Source: JBEBVQ01 sp037190845 (GTDB lineage Bacteria > Bacteroidota > Bacteroidia > Chitinophagales > Chitinophagaceae). From it: a DNA stretch of 64,000 nucleotides. Shown piece after piece: positions 1 through 8,734 of this stretch. Every line of letters begins with the position of its first letter. Position 1 is the first letter of the stretch. The DNA is taken from assembly GCA_037190845.1 (NCBI GenBank), contig JBBCJI010000017.1, forward strand, positions 1 through 64,000. Direction: 5' to 3'. The position numbers and the translations under genes were made by a program. The notes beneath the pieces were generated by a model, which was not told the DNA's origin, did no database searches, and saw nothing but the letters and a program-made list of their open reading frames with translations.

Positions 1-40
1 TTAAAGGATTCCACAGATTAAAGTCTGTGGAATCCTTTAA
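1..40 (-). terminator. Perfect 17-bp inverted repeat, terminator-like
   Basis: Bases 1-17 and 24-40 are perfect reverse complements (arm TTAAAGGATTCCACAGA) around a 6-nt loop. The hairpin lies 20 bp past the stop of the minus-strand T9SS gene at 61-891, so it may end that transcript. There is no clear T-run, so it may instead belong to the palindromic intergenic repeats seen across the window. Confidence 0.5.
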
Positions 41-60
41 TCCGCCTAATCCGTGGTACT

Positions 61-891
61 TTACTTGATCACGATCATCTTTTTCGCTCCGGACACCGCG
101 CCATTACAACGTAACTGGTAGTAGTACGTGCCGGATGCCAGCTCGCTGTTATCCAGTGTAATGTGCCGGAAGTTATGCCCTACGCGGTATTTCCGTATCT
201 CCTGGCCGTTGGTATTGAAAAGCGCCAGTTCTCCTTCATAGATACCGTCAGGGAGCTGATATTGAATGGTTGTCAGGCCGCCAGTAGGATTGGGCGCAGG
301 ATCGGAAAGACCGCCGCCCGACAGGCTGGTGCTTTCTTTCAGCCCCAGTCCGCTGGCACAGGGGTCGCAGGGAATCGTGCCGGGAAGTGTATATACATCA
401 TAATCATAATTGCTGTATCCTTTGTGTACCAGCGCTTTAAATTTGTTGTTTCCTGCGTTGTATATGTAGAAATTGTTCTGGAAGGAATTGATGATATTCC
501 CGTTTTCGTTGAGTACCAGTCTTTGTCCCTCGCCGGGATTGGTGGTAGACCAATACCAGGTTGTAAACTCGATCAGATTGTCTGTATGGAACAGCGTTTC
601 TGAGATATACTCTGCTCCGCCCCATATCATATATCCCGGCTCATAGCTGTAATGGGTAAATCCGGGTACATTGGGGAAGTTGATGGTTTTCCACAGGGAA
701 TTATCCATGTTGTATATTTTCAATTGCTTGGTCGTTGTGTCAAACATGGCGATCTTCCGGCCGGAAAGGCTCAGGTTTACGATGCCGGCAACACCTGAAG
801 CCACATAGTGATGCTCAAGCACCATTTGCGCGGATGAGGAGAACCCGAAACAAAGAATAAGGGCAATGGTCGTAAGGAATTGTTTTTTCAT
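61..891 (-). CDS. Secreted protein with T9SS type A C-terminal sorting domain
   Basis: 276 aa. The N-terminus (MKKQFLTTIALILCFGFSSSAQ) is a signal peptide ending at a typical SSAQ cleavage site, which fixes the ATG at 891. Residues 25-180 form a beta-rich region with repeated aromatic/Gly motifs; no enzyme signature was recognised. The last ~80 residues (from about 197, DPAPNPTGG...) match the T9SS type A sorting domain: a PNP motif, a beta-sandwich and a terminal KKMIVIK strand. By family knowledge this domain sends the protein through the outer membrane and is then removed. It appears to be a single gene, with about 200 bp of non-coding DNA upstream before lptD. Its cargo function is unknown. 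Confidence 0.85.
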   Translation of the reverse strand: MKKQFLTTIALILCFGFSSSAQMVLEHHYVASGVAGIVNLSLSGRKIAMFDTTTKQLKIYNMDNSLWKTINFPNVPGFTHYSYEPGYMIWGGAEYISETLFHTDNLIEFTTWYWSTTNPGEGQRLVLNENGNIINSFQNNFYIYNAGNNKFKALVHKGYSNYDYDVYTLPGTIPCDPCASGLGLKESTSLSGGGLSDPAPNPTGGLTTIQYQLPDGIYEGELALFNTNGQEIRKYRVGHNFRHITLDNSELASGTYYYQLRCNGAVSGAKKMIVIK

Positions 892-1089
892 CGGGGTGAT
901 TTTTTGAGAAAAAGTTTAAGCGTGTGATTATGTCTGGATGGTTGATACTATTTTCGATGCAATATTAATATGTTTTGACTGTATAAGGAAGTGCAGGTAA
1001 CATTTCTTCATGTTATGATGCTGTTAATGAGTTCGTATCAGGATCGGGTAGTTTTTAATGATCTGTTTTATTAGCCAATTAGCTAATGA

Positions 1090-3846
1090 TCAGTAAACCG
1101 CATCCCGGAAGTCGCGGCGGCGGATCAGGCGCAGATCCTGCAGGATGGAAGCCTTGACATTTAATGTAAAATTAAAGCTCTTGCGCGGCCCGAAGGGGAT
1201 AGTGCCCAGGCGCATTTCCCAGCAATGGAGATCGCGATAAATATCAATAGAGGTGAAGGTCAACTGTTTGATCGTGAAATCGTAACCGGTAGAGTAGGTA
1301 ATTTTCCAGTGGGTGCTGATATTGAAGTCTCCGCTGATCATGACATTCTGGTTGTAGCGGATCGTGTCCTGTTTGGATGTAGCGTTATAGGTGTTATTCA
1401 TAGTCAGTGCATAGGCAATGTTTACAGACCATGGTATATTAAAATCCACGTAGTCGTTATAACCGCCCTGTTGCATCAGCCGGCTGAATTCGTCGGTTTT
1501 TGTGGCTTCATGATCGTTGCCGGATTTTTGTTTGGAGCGCAGCCCGGCGCTCAACGCCACACTGGCGCTGGTAAAACGGGCTATGCCCCTGCCGGCATCC
1601 CAAGAACTGGTAGCGATCCGTTCTCCTGTTTCATAGTTGAGGGTATAGGGATCAAAGGAGGCATTGGCGCTGATATTTAATTTGTTCAGCACATTGGTAC
1701 GGAAAGCCACGGCAACGGGGCTCCACTTGAATGAATCCGCTGCCACATTATAAGAGCCGTTTACGGAAAAGGCATCAATCAGGGTGATATTCTGGCTGCC
1801 GGTCACGGTATCTTTACTGTTCCGCATTTTGATCTGGAGGTTATTATTCAATCCGTACAGGATACTGCTGCTGAAATGCCCGTATTGTCCCAATCCCGGT
1901 ACGCCCACAATAGATCCGTCGTATGGAGAAAGATATACCGGCTGGCTTTCCGCACTGAGTCTTGTGCGGTAATAATAGTTAAACGGGGAAGCCGCGTAAT
2001 CAGGTTTGTAATTGAAGCCTGTATTGGGCGTGAGGACGTGCCGTATGCCCATCAGCTTTCCTTTCCGGAACATTTTCATACCGTATATGCGCGTACTGAG
2101 CTGCATGTTCAGGTCTATATCCCGCGCTGTAAAGAATCCGCGGTAATCATTGGTGTCCAGTGTATATAGGGTATTGTCAAAATAACGGTATTGCCGTTGT
2201 GTAAGCCAGTATTCATTATAATTCGCGCCGAAGGAAAGATTGACGAACCGGAATACGGTATAGGCGGCGCTTAGCGGTACCGAGTGGCGGACGCCATTCC
2301 GGAACTGCTGGAATGACAGGTCGTTCATGCTGAATGCACTGTCGTAGAAAGACAACTGGTTTTGCGCATTCAGCGTATAGCCCAGCGTAATCTTATCGTA
2401 CCAGTTGGTGCCCGTGGAATTTTTCTTCTGGAGCGGGTTGAATTGCCCCAGGTAAAAATTCAATTCAGGTAACGTCACGTTTACCAGGCCGGTTTGGGTA
2501 TTCTGGTTGTGCCGGGCGCCAACGGTGAGGTTATAGGGTTTGTTGGCCCAGCTTTTGGAAAAGGTGATGTTCGACTGGTACTGGTTTTGTAATATCTGGT
2601 TGGGATTATAGCTGTTATTGGCATAGAATGAAGAGCTGCCGGCCGTTACCGAGGCATTGAAGCTGACGCCGGGGCGAGCCTTCGGGTCTGTTGTATGCCG
2701 CCAGTTGATCATGAAATCTTTGATAACGGATGAATTGGGCTCATAGCTTTCGCCGGTTTTATTATAGGCATAACTCAGCGACACGCCGCCATTATACTGG
2801 TATCTGTTGGCATAGGTAGTAATAGCGCTTCCGCTCCAGCTTCCTTTGGAGTAGATGTTGGCCAGCATCAGCAGATCGACATAGTCATTCAGGTAAAAAT
2901 AATAACCCCCGTTGGTCAGCCCGATACCGCGCTGCTCTTCTATGGTGTACATAGGCAGCCGGAACCCCGAACGCTGGGTCTGGGAGATCGGGAATATCCC
3001 GAAAGGCAGGAATAAAGGGGTGGGAATCATTTCGACAATAATGTTAGCCGGTCCGGATGCGATCATACGGTTGGGTATGATCTTGATCTTACGGGCGCTG
3101 ATCCCGAAGTGGGGCGTATCCAGCGCACAGGTAGTATAGATATTCTTCCAGCCGTAAATGGACTGGTCTTCATTTCTTTTTACCTGCTCGCTGTGCACAA
3201 ACCCTTCTCCGTATTGGGAATGGGCGTTCCGGACGATAGCACGCTTGCTTTTGAAATTATAATGCAATGAGTCGTAGGTAAAGGATTCCGCTCCCTGTAC
3301 GAATTTTCCGCGTTTTTTTTCATCATCTTCATCTTCATCTTGCTTATTGGTGCTTACGCTATCGGGCTGTGGTAAAGGAGATGCGGTTACGCGACTTGTA
3401 TTCTGGTTGTATATGATGAGCCCGGCATCCACTTTCATATCTTCATAATTTACTTTTGCGTCCTTGTACAGGTAAAACAGGTTTTGCTCCATATCCATTA
3501 CCGCTGAGTCGGTAGCTTCGCTGAATACCGGTGATGCAAGGGCGTCTTTGGATATCCGGATGCCCAGGGAATCTTCCAGTGTGCGGGAAGGAGCAAGGCT
3601 GTCTGCCACGGCAAGGCTATCCGTTGCAGCCACGCTATCGGCAGGTATTTCCCCGGTGGCGCTGTCTGTTGTATATAGAGAATCAGGTATGTATATGCCG
3701 GTTTCGGGCGGCACGGCGCTGTCTGGTTGCACGATAACCTGTGCCTGAGCCCGGTTTGTTAAAGCGAATATAAAAATCACTGCAATAGTGAGACTAAAGC
3801 AGTGCATCCATAATTTTTTTAGAATAATTTTACCGCACGGGTTCAT
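1090..3846 (-). CDS. lptD: LPS-assembly protein LptD, Bacteroidota type
   Basis: About 918 aa from ATG 3846. An in-frame TTG at 3858 and an ATG at 3807 (MHCFSLTIAV...) are alternatives; all give a signal peptide ending NRAQAQ. A Ser/Asp-rich linker (about 25-90) is followed by an OstA-like periplasmic region (YKDAKVNYEDMKVDAGLIIY), an acidic EDEDDEKKRGKF stretch, and then a long barrel. The barrel contains the segment PLFLPFGIFPISQTQRSGF, typical of Bacteroidota LptD. The family inserts lipopolysaccharide into the outer leaflet of the outer membrane with the lipoprotein LptE; an lptE candidate lies at 59495-60004. It is divergent from an amidase gene. Family assignment is firm, the exact start less so. 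Confidence 0.88.
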   Translation of the reverse strand: MNPCGKIILKKLWMHCFSLTIAVIFIFALTNRAQAQVIVQPDSAVPPETGIYIPDSLYTTDSATGEIPADSVAATDSLAVADSLAPSRTLEDSLGIRISKDALASPVFSEATDSAVMDMEQNLFYLYKDAKVNYEDMKVDAGLIIYNQNTSRVTASPLPQPDSVSTNKQDEDEDDEKKRGKFVQGAESFTYDSLHYNFKSKRAIVRNAHSQYGEGFVHSEQVKRNEDQSIYGWKNIYTTCALDTPHFGISARKIKIIPNRMIASGPANIIVEMIPTPLFLPFGIFPISQTQRSGFRLPMYTIEEQRGIGLTNGGYYFYLNDYVDLLMLANIYSKGSWSGSAITTYANRYQYNGGVSLSYAYNKTGESYEPNSSVIKDFMINWRHTTDPKARPGVSFNASVTAGSSSFYANNSYNPNQILQNQYQSNITFSKSWANKPYNLTVGARHNQNTQTGLVNVTLPELNFYLGQFNPLQKKNSTGTNWYDKITLGYTLNAQNQLSFYDSAFSMNDLSFQQFRNGVRHSVPLSAAYTVFRFVNLSFGANYNEYWLTQRQYRYFDNTLYTLDTNDYRGFFTARDIDLNMQLSTRIYGMKMFRKGKLMGIRHVLTPNTGFNYKPDYAASPFNYYYRTRLSAESQPVYLSPYDGSIVGVPGLGQYGHFSSSILYGLNNNLQIKMRNSKDTVTGSQNITLIDAFSVNGSYNVAADSFKWSPVAVAFRTNVLNKLNISANASFDPYTLNYETGERIATSSWDAGRGIARFTSASVALSAGLRSKQKSGNDHEATKTDEFSRLMQQGGYNDYVDFNIPWSVNIAYALTMNNTYNATSKQDTIRYNQNVMISGDFNISTHWKITYSTGYDFTIKQLTFTSIDIYRDLHCWEMRLGTIPFGPRKSFNFTLNVKASILQDLRLIRRRDFRDAVY

Positions 3847-3855
3847 GAACGGGCA

Positions 3856-3863
3856 CAAAAATA
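3856..3863 (-). promoter_or_regulatory. Candidate -7 box for lptD
   Basis: On the minus strand these bases read TATTTTTG, matching the Bacteroidota -7 consensus TAnnTTTG. It lies only 9 nt upstream of ATG 3846, so use of this box would give a nearly leaderless mRNA, or favour the ATG at 3807. No good -33 TTG is seen at 19-21 bp. Confidence 0.35.
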
Positions 3864-3876
3864 ACTATTTGACCAC

Positions 3877-3884
3877 TACGTTTG
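3877..3884 (+). promoter_or_regulatory. Candidate -7 box for the amidase gene
   Basis: TACGTTTG matches TAnnTTTG and lies 40 bp before the amidase ATG, giving a leader of about 34 nt. No TTG is found at the expected -33 distance, so support is partial. Confidence 0.4.
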
Positions 3885-3923
3885 TGATTTATAAAAGCTA
3901 ACTTAACAGATTAAATACTTATA

Positions 3924-4769
3924 ATGTATATCAGAGTTCTTTTTTTTATCCTTGCTGTGCTATGTATATATCCGTCAGCAGTGTATCCTAACGGAAAGAA
4001 AATCAGGAATATTGTATTGGATGCCGGTCATGGCGGTACGGATCCCGGCGCAAAGGGAAAGATAAGCCTTGAAAAAAACCTGACGCTCGCCATTGCCCTC
4101 CGGGTGGGTAAGCTTATCAACGACAGTCTGAAGGATAGCCGGGTAATATATACCCGTACTTCTGATGTTTACCCGACATTAAAGGAGCGCCATGAAATAG
4201 CCAACCGGGCGAAAGGGGATTTGTTTGTGTCCATTCATATTAATGCTACGGCTGCCCGTGTAGAGCGTATCCGTACAGGTTATAAATATGTAAAAAAAGG
4301 AAGCAAGAAGGTAAAGGTTCCCACGTACCGGACTGTTCGTCACACGGAAACGTCTGCCAGCGGTACGGAAACCTATGTGCTGGGATTGCACCGCACCGGA
4401 CAGAAGGCCGGAGCCATTGGCGATCATGCAGATCATATCGTGGAAGAACCCGGTTTGCTCGATGAAAGTGACCCTCAGACCGCAATTATCATTGCCCAAT
4501 ACAATCAGGCCTTCCTCAGCAGAAGCGTCAGTCTTGGGACACGGATACAGACAGAATTTGAAAAGATCGGGCGAAATAACCTGGGCGTAAAGCAGATGGG
4601 ACTGGAAGTACTTGCCGGCAGCGCTATGCCTGGTGTGTTGGTGGAATGTGGTTTTATCAATAATCCCGACGAGGAGGCATACATGAATTCCGAAAAAGGG
4701 CAGCAGGAGCTTGCCATGGCAATATTCAGGGGGATCCGTGCTTATAAAGCCGAGCTGGAGCGGGATTAA
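3924..4769 (+). CDS. N-acetylmuramoyl-L-alanine amidase (Amidase_3)
   Basis: 281 aa with a signal peptide (MYIRVLFFILAVLCIYPSAVYP). It has the zinc-amidase signature: VLDAGHGGTDPGAKG (His36), Glu50, FVSIHINA (His105) and the catalytic Glu241 in VLVECGFINNPDEE. It cleaves the amide bond between MurNAc and the L-Ala of the peptide stem in the periplasm, and so acts in cell separation or wall turnover. The central insertion (about 112-180, Lys-rich KYVKKGSKKVKVP) is typical of Bacteroidota members. It is divergent from lptD. No LysM or SPOR domain is present. Confidence 0.92.
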   Translation: MYIRVLFFILAVLCIYPSAVYPNGKKIRNIVLDAGHGGTDPGAKGKISLEKNLTLAIALRVGKLINDSLKDSRVIYTRTSDVYPTLKERHEIANRAKGDLFVSIHINATAARVERIRTGYKYVKKGSKKVKVPTYRTVRHTETSASGTETYVLGLHRTGQKAGAIGDHADHIVEEPGLLDESDPQTAIIIAQYNQAFLSRSVSLGTRIQTEFEKIGRNNLGVKQMGLEVLAGSAMPGVLVECGFINNPDEEAYMNSEKGQQELAMAIFRGIRAYKAELERD

Positions 4770-4850
4770 TTGAAAATGGGATGTGGAAAAGGGGAAATTA
4801 ACAAATGTGAATTTTCGATCTTCCATTTTCCACATTCCAAATTCCATTTA
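4770..4850. repeat. Imperfect inverted repeat after the amidase gene
   Basis: AAATGGGATGTGGAAAAGG (starting about 4774) pairs with CCATTTTCCACATTCC (4822-4837), directly behind the amidase stop. It may act as a transcript end and resembles the other 3'-end palindromes of this window. Confidence 0.45.
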
Positions 4851-4860
4851 AAAAGGGTGC

Positions 4861-4891
4861 TTGCATTTTAAAATTGTTTCTTTTACCTTTA
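4861..4891 (+). promoter_or_regulatory. Bacteroidota-type promoter of the EGF-like lipoprotein gene
   Basis: -33 TTG at 4861-4863, a 20-bp spacer, then -7 TACCTTTA at 4884-4891 (7 of 8 to TAnnTTTG). The predicted start is about 4897, giving a leader of about 22 nt before ATG 4919. Spacing and both boxes agree with the consensus. Confidence 0.65.
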
Positions 4892-4918
4892 GCGTCTGTT
4901 TGAAAATTATCTGTATTA

Positions 4919-5476
4919 ATGAAAACCTCCTTTAAAACAATATTGCTGTCCGCGTTGAGTGCGATAGCCGTTTTTACTGTCATCAGTGTTACTTCCTGTG
5001 ATAATGATAAATGTAAAGCTATCGTCTGCGCCTACAATGGTGTCTGCAACGACGGTATCTGTACCTGTCCATCCGGCTATGAAGGTCCGCAATGCGAGAA
5101 GATCATGCGGGATAAATTTGAAGGCATTTATCAGGTGCTTGAAAAGGGGACAACCTCGCAGACAGCGCAATATGCTGTTTCTGTAGAAAAAGGGGAGGAA
5201 ATAACAGACGTGAGGATAAAAAATTTCAGAAATATATTTATTGATGCGGTGAGCGCATATGTGAAGTCCGATACAATCTTTATACCCGAGCAGACTGTAG
5301 ATGAACGTTGGGTAGTGAAAGGTGTCGGTATCATAGAAGCGGATCAGTATTACGGTGCGCACGGCAGATTGGTGTTACGCTATAATGTGCGCGATCTGGA
5401 TCTTCCGGAAAATGATCCTCTGGATGATTATGGTCTGCAGGCAGGAGCGCCTTCCATATGGAATAAAACACCGTAG
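4919..5476 (+). CDS. Lipoprotein with a calcium-free EGF-like domain
   Basis: 185 aa. The signal peptide ends in a lipobox (SVTSC, lipidated Cys27). Residues 27-60 carry seven cysteines in an EGF-like pattern ending CTCPSGYEGPQCE. The remainder (61-185) is a small beta-rich domain with no recognised signature. It is probably anchored to the outer membrane. EGF-like lipoproteins of this shape are common and uncharacterised in Bacteroidota, so no function is assigned. It has its own promoter (4861-4891) and a hairpin terminator (5522-5560). Confidence 0.82.
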   Translation: MKTSFKTILLSALSAIAVFTVISVTSCDNDKCKAIVCAYNGVCNDGICTCPSGYEGPQCEKIMRDKFEGIYQVLEKGTTSQTAQYAVSVEKGEEITDVRIKNFRNIFIDAVSAYVKSDTIFIPEQTVDERWVVKGVGIIEADQYYGAHGRLVLRYNVRDLDLPENDPLDDYGLQAGAPSIWNKTP

Positions 5477-5489
5477 GCGTGAATAATCC

Positions 5490-5515
5490 GGGCGGATAAC
5501 GATCCGCCCCTACGA
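5490..5515. repeat. Short palindromic intergenic element
   Basis: GGGCGGAT aacg ATCCGCCC followed by CTACG forms a perfect 8-bp stem just past the stop of the EGF-like lipoprotein gene. It looks like a dispersed hairpin element rather than a terminator, because the terminator proper follows at 5522. Confidence 0.5.
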
Positions 5516-5521
5516 TAAAAG

Positions 5522-5560
5522 AACGGCTGTTCCGGTATAAAACGGGGCAGCCGTTTTTGT
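5522..5560 (+). terminator. Rho-independent terminator
   Basis: AACGGCTG (5522-5529) pairs with CAGCCGTT (5548-5555), followed by TTTGTTT. It is positioned to end the EGF-like lipoprotein transcript before the acyl-CoA dehydrogenase gene. Confidence 0.75.
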
Positions 5561-5645
5561 TTCGGTATGATTTTCATATGTCAGGATATTTGTACCTTGT
5601 AATAGCATTGGATGCCAGTGTTATTAACCGTAAATCTCAAATATT

Positions 5646-7445
5646 ATGTCTCAGTCTTCAGAGCCGCAGCAGATCATTAAAGGAGGAGCATTTCTGATCC
5701 ACCAGACAAATGCACAGGATGTCTTTATCCCGGAAGAATGGAATGAAGAGCAATTGATGATCGCAGATATGTGTCGTGATTTTCTGCAACAGAATGTATT
5801 TCCCAATTTAGAACGTATTGATACGGGAGAGGAAGGTCTGATGCCCTCCTTGCTTGATATAGCCGGAGAACTTGGATTATTGGGGGTATCTGTACCGGAG
5901 GCATATAGCGGTATGGGAAGGGATTTTGTAACGTCTATGCTTACAACTGAGGTCATCGGCGCGGGGCATTCTTTTGCGGTGGCCCTTGCTGCCCATACGG
6001 GGATTGGTACATTGCCCATATTATATTACGGTACGGAAGCCCAGAAGCAAAAATATGTTACGAAGCTGGCGACTGGTGAATGGAAAGGTTGCTATTGTCT
6101 GACGGAGCCGGATGCAGGGTCTGATGCCAATTCCGGAAAGACGAAAGCTGTATTGTCTCAGGATGGTAAGCATTATATCCTGAACGGGCAAAAAATGTGG
6201 ATCACCAATGGAGGCTTTGCGGATGTCTTTGTCGTTTTTGCAAAGATTGATGATGATAAAAACCTGAGTGCGTTTATTGTTGAAAAGAATTTTGAAGGTA
6301 TTTCCCTGAATGCGGAGGAACGGAAAATGGGCATCAAAGGCAGCTCAACCCGGCAGGTGTTTTTTAATGATTGTAAAGTGCCGGTGGAGAATCTCCTGTC
6401 TGAGCGCGGCAATGGGTTTAAAATTGCTGTCAATATTCTGAATCTTGGCCGGATTAAACTGGGGGGCGCTGCGCTTGGTGCGGCAAAGGAGGTGATCAGT
6501 AAGTCTGTCAATTATGCAAACGAGCGGGAACAGTTTGGCCGGCCGATTGCGAAATATGGAGCTATTAAATATAAGCTGGCCGAGCAGGCAATACGTACGT
6601 ATGTTACAGAATCGGCTACTTATCGTGCCAGTCAGCATATTGAGGATGCCACGAAGTATTATGTCGCAAATGGCCTTGATGAAAGTGATGCAAAACTGAA
6701 GGGGACAGAGCAGTTTGCTATTGAGGCTGCGATCATTAAAGTGCATGCTTCCGAAACATTGGATTATGTAGTGGATGAAGGGGTACAGATATATGGGGGG
6801 ATGGGTTACAGTGCAGAGGCGCCCATGGATCGTGCCTACCGGGATTCCCGCATCAATCGCATCTTCGAGGGGACCAATGAGATCAACCGGATGCTGGCGG
6901 TAGATATGATGCTGAAGCGGGCATTGAAAGGCGAACTTGACCTGATGGGTCCGGCACAGAAAGTAGCCGGAGAGCTTATGAGCATTCCCGACTTCGGAGC
7001 AGATGAAGAAGACGGCCTGTTCGTACGGGAGAAAAAATACATTGCCGGCTTTAAAAAAGCAATCCTGATGACTGCCGGGAGTGCAGTACAGAAGCTGATG
7101 CAGCAACTGTCAAAGGAGCAGGAGGTGATCATGTACCTGGCGGATATGCTGATTGAGCTGTATGCAAGCGAATCAGTGCTGCTGCGTGTGGAGAAGCTGG
7201 TGTCTGTAAAAGCTGAGGACGAGGTAAAGGAGAAAATCGCAATGATGCAGGTGTACCTGTATGATGCGGCAGAGCGCATCCATAGCGCAGGGCGTAATGC
7301 CGTTAATACCTTTGCCGAAGGTGATGAAAAACGGATGATGCTGATGGGGCTGAAAAGGTTTACGAAAACGGATGACCTTAATACGACAGCAGCGCGGCGT
7401 ATGATAGCGGAAAAAATTATAGCAGAGAACAAATACTGTTTTTAA
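5646..7445 (+). CDS. Acyl-CoA dehydrogenase, long-form
   Basis: 599 aa. The FAD-dependent dehydrogenase core covers about 40-430: CYCLTEPDAGSDANSGKTKA binds flavin and substrate, FGRPIAKYGAIKYKLAEQ is in the C-terminal helical domain, and RIFEGTNEINRM carries the catalytic base, expected to be Glu408. A further ~160-residue helical C-terminus (430-599) makes it longer than the ~380-residue short-chain enzymes, as in VLCAD-like and many Bacteroidota proteins. It oxidises acyl-CoA to trans-2-enoyl-CoA with an electron-transfer flavoprotein. Chain length cannot be read from the sequence. A FadL-type channel and an SGNH hydrolase follow, suggesting fatty-acid use. Confidence 0.9.
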   Translation: MSQSSEPQQIIKGGAFLIHQTNAQDVFIPEEWNEEQLMIADMCRDFLQQNVFPNLERIDTGEEGLMPSLLDIAGELGLLGVSVPEAYSGMGRDFVTSMLTTEVIGAGHSFAVALAAHTGIGTLPILYYGTEAQKQKYVTKLATGEWKGCYCLTEPDAGSDANSGKTKAVLSQDGKHYILNGQKMWITNGGFADVFVVFAKIDDDKNLSAFIVEKNFEGISLNAEERKMGIKGSSTRQVFFNDCKVPVENLLSERGNGFKIAVNILNLGRIKLGGAALGAAKEVISKSVNYANEREQFGRPIAKYGAIKYKLAEQAIRTYVTESATYRASQHIEDATKYYVANGLDESDAKLKGTEQFAIEAAIIKVHASETLDYVVDEGVQIYGGMGYSAEAPMDRAYRDSRINRIFEGTNEINRMLAVDMMLKRALKGELDLMGPAQKVAGELMSIPDFGADEEDGLFVREKKYIAGFKKAILMTAGSAVQKLMQQLSKEQEVIMYLADMLIELYASESVLLRVEKLVSVKAEDEVKEKIAMMQVYLYDAAERIHSAGRNAVNTFAEGDEKRMMLMGLKRFTKTDDLNTTAARRMIAEKIIAENKYCF

Positions 7446-7492
7446 GTGCCACTAAGAAGTTTGTCTTCACTTCAATTAATCGAGCATATCAA

Positions 7493-8725
7493 ATGAGGAA
7501 AACAGGGAGCCTGGCGCTTGCGTTCATGAGTGTATCATTGCTTGCGTCCGGAGGTAGTTATCAGTTAAACCTGCAGGGGTTACGCCAGGTTGCTATGGGC
7601 GGCAGCGGCGTTGCATGGCCCTGGGATGTATCTGCGATTTTTTATAATCCCGGAGCTTTGTCGCGCCTGGATGGCTTACAGGTGTACGCGAATGCCTTTG
7701 CGGTTTCTCCCCGGGTGCGTTATGAGGAAGCCTTAACAGGAGTGTACACGGCTGAAGCCCATCCCAAGAGATCTGTTCCGTTTGCAGTATACGCTGGAGG
7801 TACTGTGAAAAAAGGAGGAAAATTGGGCGTTGGTTTAGGAGTGTATACTCCTTTTGGCAGCAGTATTAATTGGGGTGATGATTGGCGGGGAAGATATATT
7901 GTGCAGTCAATAGCATTGTCCAGTATTTTTGTGCAGCCTACAGTTAGTTACCGGGTCAATGATATTATTTCTGTCGGTGCGGGCTTTGTCTATGGTTCCG
8001 GTACTGTGGAAATACATAAAGCGATTCCGTTGCAGGATATGGATGGGAATGATGGCCGGTCTGTGCTGAAAGGGCGTGCACATGGTGTAGGGTTTAATGT
8101 GGGTGCGCAGGTAAAAGCTACCGGGAAGTTGCAGTTCGGTGCGTCGTATCGTTCGGGTGTCCGGATGAAAGTGAAAGATGGAAACGCTTCATTTGATGTG
8201 GCCTCTTCGCTGGTAACGAGTTTCCCCAATACATCTTTCTCTACCGAATTGCCTCTGCCTGGGATCTTGACCATAGGAGCAGGATACCGGGTTACAAAGA
8301 AGCTGGTAGTACAGGGGGATGTTGTTTTTGCGGGGTGGCATACTTATGATTCGCTCCGGTTTGAGTTTAAGGAAAACACAACCGCTTTGCGAAATACCAG
8401 CGAACCCAGAAATTATAGCAATACCATTGCACTCCGTCTCGGTGCTCATTATAATATTACCCCTGCATTGGCGGTAATGGCCGGTGGCGCTTATGATCCC
8501 TCTCCCGTGTCAGATGATTTATTAGCTCCGGATGCGGTGGATGCAGACCGGTTGTCATTATCATGTGGCGTGAGTTATATACCGGTACGGAATGTATCTG
8601 TAATTGCGGCTTTAAATTACACAGCTACACCGCAGCGGGAGGCGTTTTATGCGCCGGCAAATTTTCATGGTGTTTATCAGATAAAAAGTCTGGTACCGGC
8701 ACTGGCAGTTTCTTATAAATTTTAA
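7493..8725 (+). CDS. OmpP1/FadL-type outer-membrane transport protein
   Basis: 410 aa with a signal peptide. The N-terminal plug-like segment GSYQLNLQGLRQVAMGGSGVAW and the motif DVSAIFYNPGALSRLDG are hallmarks of the FadL/OmpP1 family. The rest alternates in a barrel pattern and ends in a C-terminal aromatic (YKF). The family carries long-chain fatty acids or other hydrophobic molecules across the outer membrane. It starts 47 bp after the acyl-CoA dehydrogenase and ends 9 bp before the SGNH hydrolase gene, so the three may be cotranscribed. Confidence 0.88.
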   Translation: MRKTGSLALAFMSVSLLASGGSYQLNLQGLRQVAMGGSGVAWPWDVSAIFYNPGALSRLDGLQVYANAFAVSPRVRYEEALTGVYTAEAHPKRSVPFAVYAGGTVKKGGKLGVGLGVYTPFGSSINWGDDWRGRYIVQSIALSSIFVQPTVSYRVNDIISVGAGFVYGSGTVEIHKAIPLQDMDGNDGRSVLKGRAHGVGFNVGAQVKATGKLQFGASYRSGVRMKVKDGNASFDVASSLVTSFPNTSFSTELPLPGILTIGAGYRVTKKLVVQGDVVFAGWHTYDSLRFEFKENTTALRNTSEPRNYSNTIALRLGAHYNITPALAVMAGGAYDPSPVSDDLLAPDAVDADRLSLSCGVSYIPVRNVSVIAALNYTATPQREAFYAPANFHGVYQIKSLVPALAVSYKF

Positions 8726-8734
8726 ACATCAGTA

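Noticed and set aside
4179..4847. 222-codon frame opposite the amidase gene
   Set aside because: It is antisense to a clear enzyme gene with zinc-site motifs and has no recognisable protein features.
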